From NCBI GenBank assembly GCA_019745195.1, contig JAIETL010000012.1:1-64000 (forward strand): DNA of 64,000 nt. Reading direction: 5' to 3'. The position numbers and the translations under genes are program-made. Below, piece after piece: positions 36,338-48,000 of this stretch (within the stretch, counting starts at the first letter, position 1; every line of letters begins with the position of its first letter). This DNA comes from Beijerinckiaceae bacterium (GTDB taxonomy: Bacteria > Pseudomonadota > Alphaproteobacteria > Rhizobiales > Beijerinckiaceae). Below the pieces are notes generated by a model. That model ran no database searches. It was not told the DNA's origin and saw only the letters and a list, made by a program, of their open reading frames with translations.

Positions 36338-39097
36338 GTGTGCGCATGGATCGGACGAATGGCGCAGGGCGGCGGAACCGTGGCGCGCGCGCTGGCGGTC
36401 GCCATGCTCGGGCTCGTTCCGGGCCTGATGGCGGCGCAGGCCGCGCCGCCGGTCGATCCCTCGATGGGCGAGACGGAGGTGACCCGCCTCTACCGGCTGC
36501 TTGCGCGGATCAATGGAGAGCCGTTGCCACACGCCGCCAGCGATCCGTACCCGCGCAAGGGCGACGAAGCCGGAGCCACGGATGGGGCGACCGCGAAGAC
36601 GGTGTTTCCCGCCGCCAGGCCGGTCATCTGCTTCCCGCGCTGGGTCGGCCGTTTCGATGCGGGCGCATGGGCAGAGAGGCCGCACAACTTCCGCTCGGCG
36701 AGCCAGGCGCTCGATCGACTCGCTCTGGATTTGAAACAGGCGAGGTCTGCGAGTGCGTCGGGCACATCCGCGCCCGTCATCGCCATACGCGTGATCGGCT
36801 TCGCCGATCCGACCGCCAGCGCGACGCGGCGTGATCCCGACGACGACAATTTCGATCTGTCGCTCGACAGGGCGGTGGCGATCCGGGACGCTTTGCGACG
36901 GCGGCTGCCTTCCTCCGGCTTCAGCTTCGAGGCCGAGGGGCGCGGGCCCTATCACACCCGGCCGGAGCATCCCGGCGCTGCGGAGAATTCGGTCGAACAG
37001 AGCGGGGCGAGGGACGAAAGCTGCGCTCCGTTCGAGCGCGCGGACGCGGCGGGAGCCCGGGAAAGCGCCGGCATCGATCCGGCGCAGCGCAAATACGTCG
37101 CCTCGCAGCGGCGCGTCGAAATCGAGATCCGCAACGCCGCGCTGACCCATGCCGGCCATCGACTGACCCGCGACGCCCTCGCGCGGCCGGAGTTCAACGA
37201 TGTCCGGCTGCGGCTGTTTCCCGCCGGCACGATGCCGGCGCGCACCCTTTCGGAGGAGCTGGATTTCATTCCGGGCGGGCTGCCCGAGGCGTGCGCGCCG
37301 GCGAAAAGGCCGGGTGAGCTCGGCTTGCTCGGCCCCCGATCCTCCGGTTGGGTGCGTCAGTCCGCGGTGGATGACGGACCGGAACAGCCTACAAGCCGGC
37401 TCGACGCCAATGATGGCGGCATCGCGCTGCGGCTCGATGTCTACGAGGTCTGGCGAACCACCGGCGGCAAGACGGAAAAGGGTGCGCGCCTCGCGCTCTC
37501 GCTGGCCCGCCAGACTGGTTTCGGCGACGCCGCCATCGTCGCAGGCGCCGACGCGCCCGGGTCCTATGCGCGCGGCCTCGGCGTGCCCGGCTACTGGGCG
37601 GCGCATCAGAGGATCGCCAATCTGCTGGGGCGGGCCGCCAGCAGGATAGCGGGCTGCCTTGAGACCCTGAAGCCCGGCAAGGCGGCGGGGCAGACGCCGA
37701 TCTGGAAGGCGATACCGTCAGATCCGCCCGGCTTCGCGAACTGGAACGCCGCATTCGCGACGGACGAACGGCGCGCGGCCTGGCGCGACCGCCTGGTCGT
37801 CAGGCTGCCGAAGGATCTGGACGGCATTCTGCTGCACGCACACCGGCTTGATCGGCATTTCCGCTTCTTCGATCTCGCTCCCGGCATGTCGCTGCAGCTT
37901 CGGCCGGCCGGCTTCGACCTCGTGTCACGTTTCGCCGGCCCGGCGGATTCGACGCCGTTCGATCTCAAGGCCGACCCGATCGAGCCCTGCGCGCCCGTGC
38001 CGGTGCCGCGCAAGAGCGGTCTCGGCAGCTCGCGCCTGGACGACCCGAGGCGGCTCGTCGTCGGGCATCCGCTGGACGCCTTTTTCGGGGCGGGAACCGA
38101 AGGTCTGTGCGGCCGCGACGAGGCCACGCCGACGCTCGCACAGGTGGCCGGATGCCAGCGCAACGCCGCCGGCGGTTACGGCCGCCCGAAGGACGAGAAC
38201 GACGCCTGCACGCGGCAGTTCACGCCGCTGCGCAGCGTGACGGCCGTAGCCGACATGCTGCGCCTGGGCCCCGTCCGGGTCTTCTCGGCCGAGCGGACGA
38301 GCGCGCCCGACAGCGCGATCGGAGCCAACGACGTCGCTGTGCTGCACGACGCCTGCGCGGCGGTGGGCGACGCCATCTGCAACCCGCTGGCATGGCTCCT
38401 CAGCCGCGCGCCCAATCCGCCGACGGCGCAGGAAAGGGCCTTTGTGGAGGCCTTCCGAAGGTCGTTCGCGGAGGCCTTGAACGCAACGACGGCCGAGGCC
38501 GCCGAGGCCGGAAAGCCGCAACCGGTCGACACATTCGAGCGGGCCTCGAAGGAAGCGCTCGGGCACGCGCTGAGGGAAGCCGCCCGGATCAGTCCGCAGG
38601 AGGCCGCGCCGCAGGGCCAGAGCAATTTCGGCTCCGTCCCGCTGCTGGTCGTCGCGCCCGATCAAGCCCAGCTCGATTCCTGGCGCTCGGCCCGCCGGTT
38701 CAATCCCGATCCGCCCGGATCGGACGGCGGCCGCCTCAGCATCCCCTTCACGCCCTGCGTCGGCGCGATGCGATGCGGCTACCTCACCGGCAACCTGTCG
38801 CTCGTGGCCGGCATCACGGTGCAGGCGGGTGGGCGGGCGCAGCCGGTCGGACTCGGCGCGCGCGTCGTCCATCTCGTGCCCGAGGCCGTCTCCGCCGCCT
38901 GTTTCGAGACCGCCACCGGCCCTGTCGCTGGGATGTGGGCCGGCACGGGCAAGCTCGCCCAGCCGCTCGAGATCGACCTCGCCGGGCCCGACCGGAAACC
39001 GCTCGTCGATCCCCGCTCGCTCCTCGTCGCGCGGCGCGATTGCCGGCTGCTCGGTCTGTTCCTGACCCATGGGAGCCGCATCCAATGGTCACGCTGA
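36338..39097 (+). CDS. Large exported protein with atypical OmpA-like domain
   Basis: A 919-residue protein from GTG 36338, preceded by GGGAGG; ATG 36359 is an alternative. The signal peptide is ARALAVAMLGLVPGLMAAQA. Residues about 90-265 look like an OmpA-type peptidoglycan-binding domain: IRVIGFADPTAS in place of the usual GHTD, FDLSLDRAVAIRDALRRRLP and QRRVEIEI. An insertion of about 45 residues lies before the last strand. The remaining 650 residues are not recognised; they contain scattered Cys pairs (for example SCAPFER, GCQRNA, CTRQF, FTPCVGAMRCGYL) that could form periplasmic disulfides. It is the only protein of the operon with a clear signal peptide, and it may tie the giant protein to the cell wall. 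Confidence 0.65.
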   Translation: MCAWIGRMAQGGGTVARALAVAMLGLVPGLMAAQAAPPVDPSMGETEVTRLYRLLARINGEPLPHAASDPYPRKGDEAGATDGATAKTVFPAARPVICFPRWVGRFDAGAWAERPHNFRSASQALDRLALDLKQARSASASGTSAPVIAIRVIGFADPTASATRRDPDDDNFDLSLDRAVAIRDALRRRLPSSGFSFEAEGRGPYHTRPEHPGAAENSVEQSGARDESCAPFERADAAGARESAGIDPAQRKYVASQRRVEIEIRNAALTHAGHRLTRDALARPEFNDVRLRLFPAGTMPARTLSEELDFIPGGLPEACAPAKRPGELGLLGPRSSGWVRQSAVDDGPEQPTSRLDANDGGIALRLDVYEVWRTTGGKTEKGARLALSLARQTGFGDAAIVAGADAPGSYARGLGVPGYWAAHQRIANLLGRAASRIAGCLETLKPGKAAGQTPIWKAIPSDPPGFANWNAAFATDERRAAWRDRLVVRLPKDLDGILLHAHRLDRHFRFFDLAPGMSLQLRPAGFDLVSRFAGPADSTPFDLKADPIEPCAPVPVPRKSGLGSSRLDDPRRLVVGHPLDAFFGAGTEGLCGRDEATPTLAQVAGCQRNAAGGYGRPKDENDACTRQFTPLRSVTAVADMLRLGPVRVFSAERTSAPDSAIGANDVAVLHDACAAVGDAICNPLAWLLSRAPNPPTAQERAFVEAFRRSFAEALNATTAEAAEAGKPQPVDTFERASKEALGHALREAARISPQEAAPQGQSNFGSVPLLVVAPDQAQLDSWRSARRFNPDPPGSDGGRLSIPFTPCVGAMRCGYLTGNLSLVAGITVQAGGRAQPVGLGARVVHLVPEAVSAACFETATGPVAGMWAGTGKLAQPLEIDLAGPDRKPLVDPRSLLVARRDCRLLGLFLTHGSRIQWSR

Positions 39098-42000
39098 CGC
39101 TCGTTCCAGGGACGTCCTGCTACGCCGAGACAGACCCGGCACCGCGCCTCGTCGTGCGGCCGCTCGCGCCGCCTGCCGGCCGGGAGCTCACGTTGAGCGA
39201 AGCGGGCCTGCGCGGCAGCGTCATCGCCTTTCCGCATCCGGCCGCGCCGCTGTCGGAGAGCTGCGCATGGCTTGACGCCGAGGCCGTCCGGCAGATGGCG
39301 GCCGGAGAAGCCGTGGCGGCGATCAGGATCGTCTTTCTGACGCAATCGGCCTTCCCGTTGGCAACCGTGCTCGGCCATCGCGACGGAACCGTCCTGGGCA
39401 AAGGCGGCAGCGCGATCCCGCTCGGCTCACAGTTCGGCGTGCTCTTCGAGCCGGCGACGATGGGGTTCGACGGCGAGCGGCTGCTGCTCGATCCCGCGAC
39501 TCCGACGACCGCGCCGCACCGGCTGCTCCGGCATCTGACATTGGGCGCGACGGGGCCGCACGCATCGATCCGCACGCTCGCGATCCCACTGTGGGGCGAC
39601 AGGACCGGCAGGCTGATCGCGGGCGGCCTTCTCGCCAGAACCGTCGAGGGGCAGATTGGCTCGTCGCTGCAGCTCTATCATGACCTTGGGATGGTCAGCC
39701 GCTTCGTCGATGTGGTCACGGTGAAGAACCCCCTCAAACCGCCGAGCGACCTGTTCCGCGCGACGGAATCGGCCCTGATCCATGCTGGAGACCGCTTCGA
39801 AACGCCTGGCCGCTTCGCGGCCGAGCTCGACCCGCATCATCTTCACGACGAGACGAGGAGCTTCATCCGGCTGCTGCCGGCCGAAGAGAAGGGGGCGCTC
39901 CAGCTGGCGGCGACCACCACCGCCGGCCACGCCGTCGCGGTCACGGCGGCGGGCGGCGAATGGAACGGCGACAACGCGCCGAAATTCGTCTTCACCAGCC
40001 ATCTCAGGGAAGGGTCGACCTCGGGCGGGGCAGGACGCGTGGACATCCTGACCCTGACCGGGACCTACGACATCGATGCGCCCGTGACGGAAAGCGACCG
40101 CATCGACCTGGCCGGCTTCGGCCTCGCGCCGGGCTTCTCGCCGTCCGAGGCCATGCTGCCCGCGCGCGCGGTCACGGAGGCGGAGGCGGCCGCGCCGCTG
40201 CAGGTCTCGTTCAAGCTCGGGCCGAGCCGCGACAGGCGCATCGACCCGACCGTGCCGGAGGATGCCGCCAGGCCGATGCTGGAAGCGGGCGCTTCCGGCT
40301 ACGAGGACCGTACGAGCTGGATGCAGATCCGGCGCGGCGAGACGGGCGCCATGGACCTGGCAGCGGAATCGCCGAGCGCGCATACGCTCGTCTCGCGGGG
40401 GGGCAAGACGGGCGTGCTCGCGCATGTCCCGATGGCGCGGCGCGTCGGCCATGGCGGCGTCAGGGAAAGCGCGGCGTCGACGCCGGTCGGCCATCTCCCC
40501 ATCCTGCCGCCGAGCGGCGTTCTCACCACGGCCCGCAAGGAGGCGAAGCGCTTCGATCAGGGCCTTCTTGCCCGGGAGCGGATCAAGCAGACAGGGTTCC
40601 TGTTCGGAGCCGGCGGGACGGAGGCCGGTCCCTCCGCCAACGCCACGACCCCGCTCGGGTTCGAGATCGAGACGGGCGTGGGCGGCGCTCCCAGCCGGAT
40701 CGTCTTTGCTCGCTTCGAGACCGGCAACGCCACCGGGACATTCGGACTCGCCGGAAAGGACGGCAAACCGCTCGACTCCCGCGTGCTCGACGCGCTGGTG
40801 CGCAACAATCTGTTCCTGGTCGCGAACCGGATACCGACGCAGTCCGCGCCCGGTTTGGCCGAGCTCCCGGAGGCCGTGCTGGACGGCGGGATCGGGATCG
40901 CCGGCTGGACGTTCAAGGTCGAACTCGCGGGTTCCCGGCGAAAGGCGACTGAATCGGACACGGCCCCGGACATCGAACCGGTCGTGATCGTCAAGAACCA
41001 TCCGGACCGGTCGATCGAGACGCTGGTCGGGGATGTCGCCTCCTGGAGTCGTCGCGACCTGTTCGTGAGCGGCGAGGAGCGGGTGCAGGAAGCGCTGCGG
41101 CGATTCGTGGCGGACGCCAAGAGCCGGGCGTCCGCGTCGCGGTCGCAGGCGGACAAGGACCGGTATCAGCGGCTTTATGGCGGCATCCTCGCGGACCCCG
41201 CATGGCAGGGCGTTCTCGTCATCGGCGCCGGCATCGACCTCGGCGGCCTGCCGCTGCAGTTGAAGGGGCTGCTGGCCGGCATCGAACTGGATCGGCTGCA
41301 GGCGACCTATGTCGCGATCCCGATGAAGCGCCTGCCGTCGGGCGCGGAGCGGCCCTTGTCCCGCCTCGACGCGCTGGTCGATTACCGCTCGCCACCGAGC
41401 GAGCCGCCATGCCTGCGAGACGACGACGATCCGCCCGAGCGGGGCGAGAAGTCGTTCGGCTTCGATGTCGAGCGTCTCGTCGTGGAATTCGCCCGCGGTG
41501 AGGTTCTCGGTTTCGAGGCGAATGTGCGGCTGGCCGCGAAACGGCTGTTTCACGCAGTCGGTCGGATCGAGACGGCCACGCGATCGCTGACGGGCGGCAA
41601 TCCGGTCTGGAGCCCGGCGCAGACCATCGACCTCGCAGGCCGCTACGAGCGCAGGCGCGACGGCGACCGGGTCGTCGAGTCCTATGTGTTCGAGAGCGGC
41701 TTGCTCTACCGCTACCTGACCGTGGACGACAGCAAGGACGGGAAGGACCAGAAGGACGGCGATCCCGAGGCTCTCATCAGGTCGGCCCAACTCAGCCGCG
41801 TCGCCTACGAGACGATCTCGACCGAGACTGCAGCCAATGGCGACCAGGCCGTCAGATCGGCCTTCAGGATCGATGGTCGGCTCACATTCGGGACGATGCC
41901 GAAAGTGGGCTTGCCGGACATTCTCGATATCGACGGCGTCGATTTCAACGATCTGCGGATCAGCACCGACTTCATCCTGGACGCCCTGAAAGGCCTGGCG

Positions 42001-45000
42001 CGGGACATCATGATGTCGTTCCGCATCGGCGCGCTGGGCCTTGACTTCAAGAGCGCCGGACGGCGGCCGGGCGGACTGGGCTTCTGGTCGTCCTTCCCGC
42101 TGAACTTCAAGCGTCTCTGGCTGTTTGACGGCAGGCTCGATCTGGCGAAGCTCGGCTATTTCAGCGCTCAGGGCTTCGAACCGGAGCTGACGTTCCGCTT
42201 CGGCTTCGAGTTCGATCTCGATCTCGGCACATTGGGTGCGCTCGCCGCCTTCAAGGGGTTGAGGCTCGGCGTGCTCTTCGCCATCCAGGATGGCGGCTCG
42301 TTCGTGAAGGACGGGCGACCACGCTTCACGCTCGGATTCCGTTTCCCGGAGGGCGACGGTTCGCTCGATATCGGGCTGCAGGGCATCCTGAAGCTGAAAG
42401 CGCGGAAATACGGTATCCTCGACACGACCTATGATGATGGCCAACCCGGCTCCCGGAAAAGCGCCAAGATGCTCTATGGCGTCGGCGCGCGGCTACAGGT
42501 CCTGGGCAAGGATTTCCCACGGGATGACGGGCTGACGCTGGCCCTTTTCGTCAACCCGGCCAACTGGACGACGGACAAGCCGACGACGGGTTCGGTCGGC
42601 TGGTTCATCGCGCGCAAGCCCGAGAGCGAGGACGCGAAGGCGATCGCGCCCGGCATCGATCTCGACATGATCATGCTCGGGCAGCGCATCGACCCCATGC
42701 CGGACAAGGCCCCGCGCACGACGCAGGAATTCGTCGCGAACCTCGATCAGCTCTTCATTCCGACCTCGCCGGCGAAGCCGAGTTTCAAGGGCGACGTGAT
42801 CGACCCCGTCGAGGCGGCCGAACGGGTGGTGAAGGTTCTGTCCGGCGGCCTGATCGCATTCGCGCCGGAGCGCAACTGGTCGATCGGCTTGAGCGCCTGG
42901 ATCGCCAACCGGGTGAAGATCGGCATCGCAATGCGCGACGCCGACATCTATGGGCTGCGGGTCGGTCTTCACAGGAACAAGACCGACGGCGAGCCGATCT
43001 TTGCTGTCGATATCCTGTACCGGAAGCTTTCCGACCGCCTCGGCGTCTACTCGATCGAGGTGGCGCCGCCGGAGAGCCTGCGGCAGATCGACTTCGGCGC
43101 GGTGACGATCGACCTGCCGACGATTGGACTGGAGATCTTCACCGATGGCGGTTTCACCATCGATCTCGGCTATCCGTGGCAGATGGATTATGCACGCGCC
43201 TTCGGCGTGCAGTTGCTGCCCTTCATTGGTTCGGGAGGGCTGTATTACCGCCAGGTTTCGGGGCCCGGCGCAAAGTCGATCCCGCAGGCGAAGGTGAGCG
43301 TGGACGGCGGTCCCCCGACCGTCGACAGCGAGTTGCTCCTGTACCAGCCCGTCGTGGAGGCCGGCCTGGCGTTTCGCGTCGGTCTCGGCAAGGAAATCGA
43401 CAAGGGCATCTTCAAGGCCGGCCTGTCCCTGACCGTATTCGCAACGCTGGAAGGCGGCTTCGGCATCCTCCGGAAGACAGAGAAATTCGACGCCGGCCGC
43501 CATATGACGAAGGCCGCCGACACCTTCATCGCCGTGCGCGGCACGGTCGGCATCATCGGCGAGATCTATGGCTATGTCGATTTCGGCATCGTCAAGGCCG
43601 GGGTGTCGGTGCGGGTCTGGGTCTCGACCGGCTTCGACTTCCGGACGGACCACCGGACGCGCCTTTTCATCGAGGCGGGAGTCAGCGTCTCGGTGCGCGT
43701 CGTCATCGCGCGCATCAGGATATTCGGCAAGCGCATCGAGATCGCCATCAGCTTCAGCTTCTCGACGAAGGTCGATTACTCGACCTATATCGGCAGCGAC
43801 CGCAACCTGGACTTCTACGCCCCATCCGGCGCAACGGAACTGGGCCTGATCGCGATGGGGTCCGCCGAGGCGATGCCGGTCGCGCCGATCGCGGCGTTCG
43901 ACTGGTCGGCCTCGCTCGCGCCGCAGGACTGGCGGGCCAGCGAGGACAAGCTCGCCTTCACGCTGCGACTCTCGCCCGATGTCACGCTCGCGCCCGACGG
44001 CCGGGCCATGAGGCCCGAGGCCGTGATCCTGCTGACCGGTCCGGCCCCAGTCGATGCGCGGACGGACCTCGACGAGACGCCGGCTCTGCTGGCGGCATGG
44101 GCCTTCGCGGCGGCTTACGGTTCCCCGACGCGCGATCGCGTGGTCACCACCGCCCGGCTGGACGAACTCGCGCGCGCGCTCGCTCAGGGTCCCGGCGTCG
44201 CGGCCGCCGCGACCGACCGCCTCGCTCACCTTCCAGACGCAGGGGCGATCGAGGCCCTGTTCGGCGCCAACATCGCGGCCCGCTTCGTCGAACTGCCGAA
44301 GAGCGAGACGGCCGATGGCGAAGCCCCGCCGCGCGAGGAGGGCGTGCTGTGGCCTCTCCCACCGGGCACGACGATCCGGCGCGAGCGCTTCGCCGGCGCG
44401 AGCTCCTTCGACGATGTCGAGCTGGCGACGAAAGCCGTCGTCGACGACGACTATCGCCGGAAGGTCAACGACGAACTGCGCCGGATGATGGCGCTGATCG
44501 ATCCCGAGCGGGCGGCCACGGAAAGCGGCGAGGCCGCCGCGGCTGCTGCGTCGATCGTCGAGACCATCTTCGTCGAGCATGCCGTGCTGGTGATGCGGGC
44601 TGCGATCGTGCAACTGACGGGTCTTGCCGACGCCATGCTGCGTGACGGCCTTCCACCCGGCGAGCTGCGACTCGGCGACCTGCTCGACGCCCTGACCGGA
44701 CCCTCCGCTCAGGAGGGGCAGAGCGGCCGTCCGGGCCCGGCGCGCGACATCCTTCGTTCGGCGACGCGCCTGTTCCTGCACGGCCCGCGCCTGCCCTGGC
44801 CCGATCTGGCGGACAGCGAGCCGGGGCTGGTCCCGCAGGGTCTCGCTGCGTCCGGGCAGCATGGCCTCTATCGGCTGGGCTGGATGCAGGTTCCGCTGGC
44901 GGGAGCCGGCGAGGACAGCGCCATCGTCGTCGGTCTCCGCGCATCCTATGGCGCGTCCGCTAAACTCGTGGCGGACGGGATCGATGTCGACGAGCTGAAG

Positions 45001-48000
45001 GCGCTGGGGGCGCTGGGCGCTTCGCCGGCAGGCCTCGGCGGTCGTCTCGGCGAAGTCGCCCATGTCCGGACGGAGCGACGGCGGTACCATGCGGGCCGCG
45101 TCCAGCCATTCGCCGATGGCGGCCGCCTCGTGATGCTGGACCCGCAGGTGCTGGACAGCCTCGCCGCCTGCCGGGATGACATGGATCTGGCGCTGATCCT
45201 GCGCAGGCTCCCGGCCAAAGCGGGAGACCCGCTTGTGGCGCTTCCCGACAGCTATCGCGGCGGCGACGCGCCGCAAATCGCGGCCAAGCCCGCCATTGCG
45301 GTGCGACTGCGTCTCCAGCCGCGCAAGTCCGGCAGCGGCGCGCCGCTGGACGTGTTCGAATGTCTTGGCATGAGCGAAGCCGAGCGGATTCGCCTCGACC
45401 GGCTGATGGACAACAGCGCCGCGACGATCGTCGGCGTATCCCTCCACGCGATCGACGAGACGGCGCTGCGGCGCATCGATGTGGATGGCCAGACCACGGT
45501 CGCCCAGACGGACGCCTCCGACGAACCCAAGCCGTTCGGGGCCGGGGCGTCCGAAATGCGGGAGATCGCGCCGGACGAATCGCGCTTCGTCGCAACGCTT
45601 CCGGGGGTGGGCGCGCCGGCCGAACAGTCGGTTCGCGACCGCGTCGATTTCGTCGAGATCATCCGCCGCACCGCGATCGTCAACCGCGGCGGCACCCTGC
45701 TCGGCTGGCACGGCGCCTCCGGGGCGTTCGCGCGAAAGGATGATGAGCCCTTCCACGCGTTGATGGTGATCGCGCTGAACGAGCAGGCCGTTGCGCTGGC
45801 CAACGCCATGCTGATCGATCCCGGCCTCGGCGAGGTCGATCGGCTCGAGGCCGTCTTCGCCGGCGGCGAACTCACCGTGGCCGCGACCAGCGTCGCCGAG
45901 CCGATCGCCGAGGCGGGGGTCTTTCCGGTCAGGGTCGTGCGCGATCGGCCTGCCGCGCCGGCAGGCTCCAGCGCCGCGATCTGGGAGGAGATGTGCGAGC
46001 GCTTTTCGATGCTGGCGCTTGGCATCAGCGACGAGTCCGGGGGTGTGATCGTGCCGGTTGGAGCCACGCTCGCCACGGGCCCCGCCGATCCGCCGGACGG
46101 GCAGGGGACCGGCGGCGTCCTGCACTACTCCGCGCCCATCGCTCTGGCGAAGCTGCTCGGTCATGCCTCGCCGTATGACTGCGTCGGGCGCAGGATCAGG
46201 CTGCACGGCGTCTGGCGCGACGTCTACGGCAATGACTGGTCGGAGCCGGGCTTCGAGACCGATCCGATCGTTGTGACCTATGTCGACAGGCTGCTGCCGC
46301 TGACGGACCTGCCCGGGCTCGCCGTCGCGTGGTGGCCCGCCAGCAAGCCCGGTCGGGCCAGCATCAGGTTCTGGCTGGAACGCCGCTGGGCCGAGAGCCT
46401 CGTCCCAGCCGGCGCGGCCGAGGCCGACACGCCGACGCCCGCGCACGCGGCGGATGTCGGGGCGCGCCTCGAACGCGCCGCGTCGGCGTATCGGCGGGCG
46501 CTGCACCAGCTGAACGACGGCAACGTCGTGCTCAGCATTCTGGACGGCTCAGCCTATTCGAGCCCGGAGCCGACGCTGCAGCGCGAGCTGGCGGCGGGGC
46601 TGGCAACGATGCTGGCGACCATCGGCGAACTCGCCAAGGTTTCACCCGATCAGCCGCGCTGCGTCATCGTGAAAGCGATGCAGGAGTTCATCGCGCGCGC
46701 AAGCGTTGACGCGATCGAGATCGACGCGAGGCAGGGCGATGGCGATTTCGTCGAGCTCGGCCTGGTCATCCGGGTCGAGCGGACGCGATTCCTGCCGGAC
46801 GACGCGACTCAGGACATGAAGGCCTTCGAGGTGCCTGTCCGGCTCGGGCTGCGCGACACGCCCGCCGGGGCCGCTCCGGACTTTGGCGGAACCCTTCTCG
46901 ATCTGCAGAAAGTGGTCTGGTCCGGCTTCTCGCCCGACCGCATGGTCGCCACCGGTCTGCCGGGCGCGCCCGGCCGGGCGGAACAGGCGATCTGGCTGAT
47001 CAGGCGAACCGTTCTGCCGCCGGAGGATCATTTCCGCAGAATCGCCGCCGCCGGCTCGGCGCATGCCTATGCCACGCCGCCGATCTCGCGCCACCTTCAC
47101 AACATCGACTTCAAGTCCGAGGATCCGCTGGAGTCGCTGACCGGGGCGCCCCCTCCGACCGCCTACCGGTCAATCGATGCCGATGTGCAGGCGAGCGCGG
47201 CTCTGGACGCCTATGAGTTCATTCTCAGGCCGGAGATGGTCGATCGGTTCATCCGCACGCCGGATGGTCGGGCGGCCATGCAGGACATCGTTCGCGCCAA
47301 GGCGGGCGACCTCGCCACACCAGGCATCGCGTCGCTTCTGGCGGCGCGGACGATTCCGGTCTTCGCGGGCGGGCCGGGCGACAAGGACCGCATGACGCTG
47401 CTTGCGCGCCGCGTCCTGACAGATCGCCTGCGCGGTTCGCTGAAAGGCGCCGACGCCATCGACGCGCTCGTCGTCTTTGGCGAACCGGAGGATGGAACAC
47501 GCCTGGAAAACCGAGGCCCGCAGGCCTATGGCCGCTTCACGCCGGCGGGAGATCCGCCGATGAAGGCCAGCCCCTTCGTCATGACGGTCGGCGGCAAGGG
47601 ACAAAAGCACGACCTCGTCATCGCCGTCGATGCGAACCCGAACAACCAGCGCGACGAGCTCCCGCTCCTTGGCCGCTACCGCATCACGCATGTGCAGCGT
47701 CTTGACCGCCTCGATGGCGGTGCGGACGCGACATCGCGCTACAGGCCGACGGCCTGGCTCGCTTTGGTTCCGCCCGAGACGGAAGAGCCGGAGCAGCATC
47801 CGGGCTGGGTTCCCGACTATGCCGTGCCGGAAACCATGGTCCCCGTGATCCGCCGCCGCTACCCCGTCCAGCCGACAATCATATCGGAGGAGGCCGCGAG
47901 CCGGCCATGGGACGGGAAGAGGCCAATCGACGCGACGCTCCGCAACTGGAGCACGACACGGATCTGGACGGCCGAAGCGGGCTCGACCGACCTGATGCGT

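Noticed and set aside
38107-39084. 326-codon extension in front of the giant protein
   Set aside because: Lies within the OmpA-like gene in another frame and is Arg/Gly-rich. ATG 39085 is the sensible start.
39427-42444. 1005-codon minus-strand open frame
   Set aside because: Same reason: it is the complement of the giant gene's first third and has no recognisable domain or ribosome site.
42493-46506. 1337-codon open frame on the minus strand inside the giant gene
   Set aside because: Arg/Asp/Gly/His-rich composition typical of antisense to GC-rich coding DNA. The plus strand has better codon use, beta-strand patterns and operon context.
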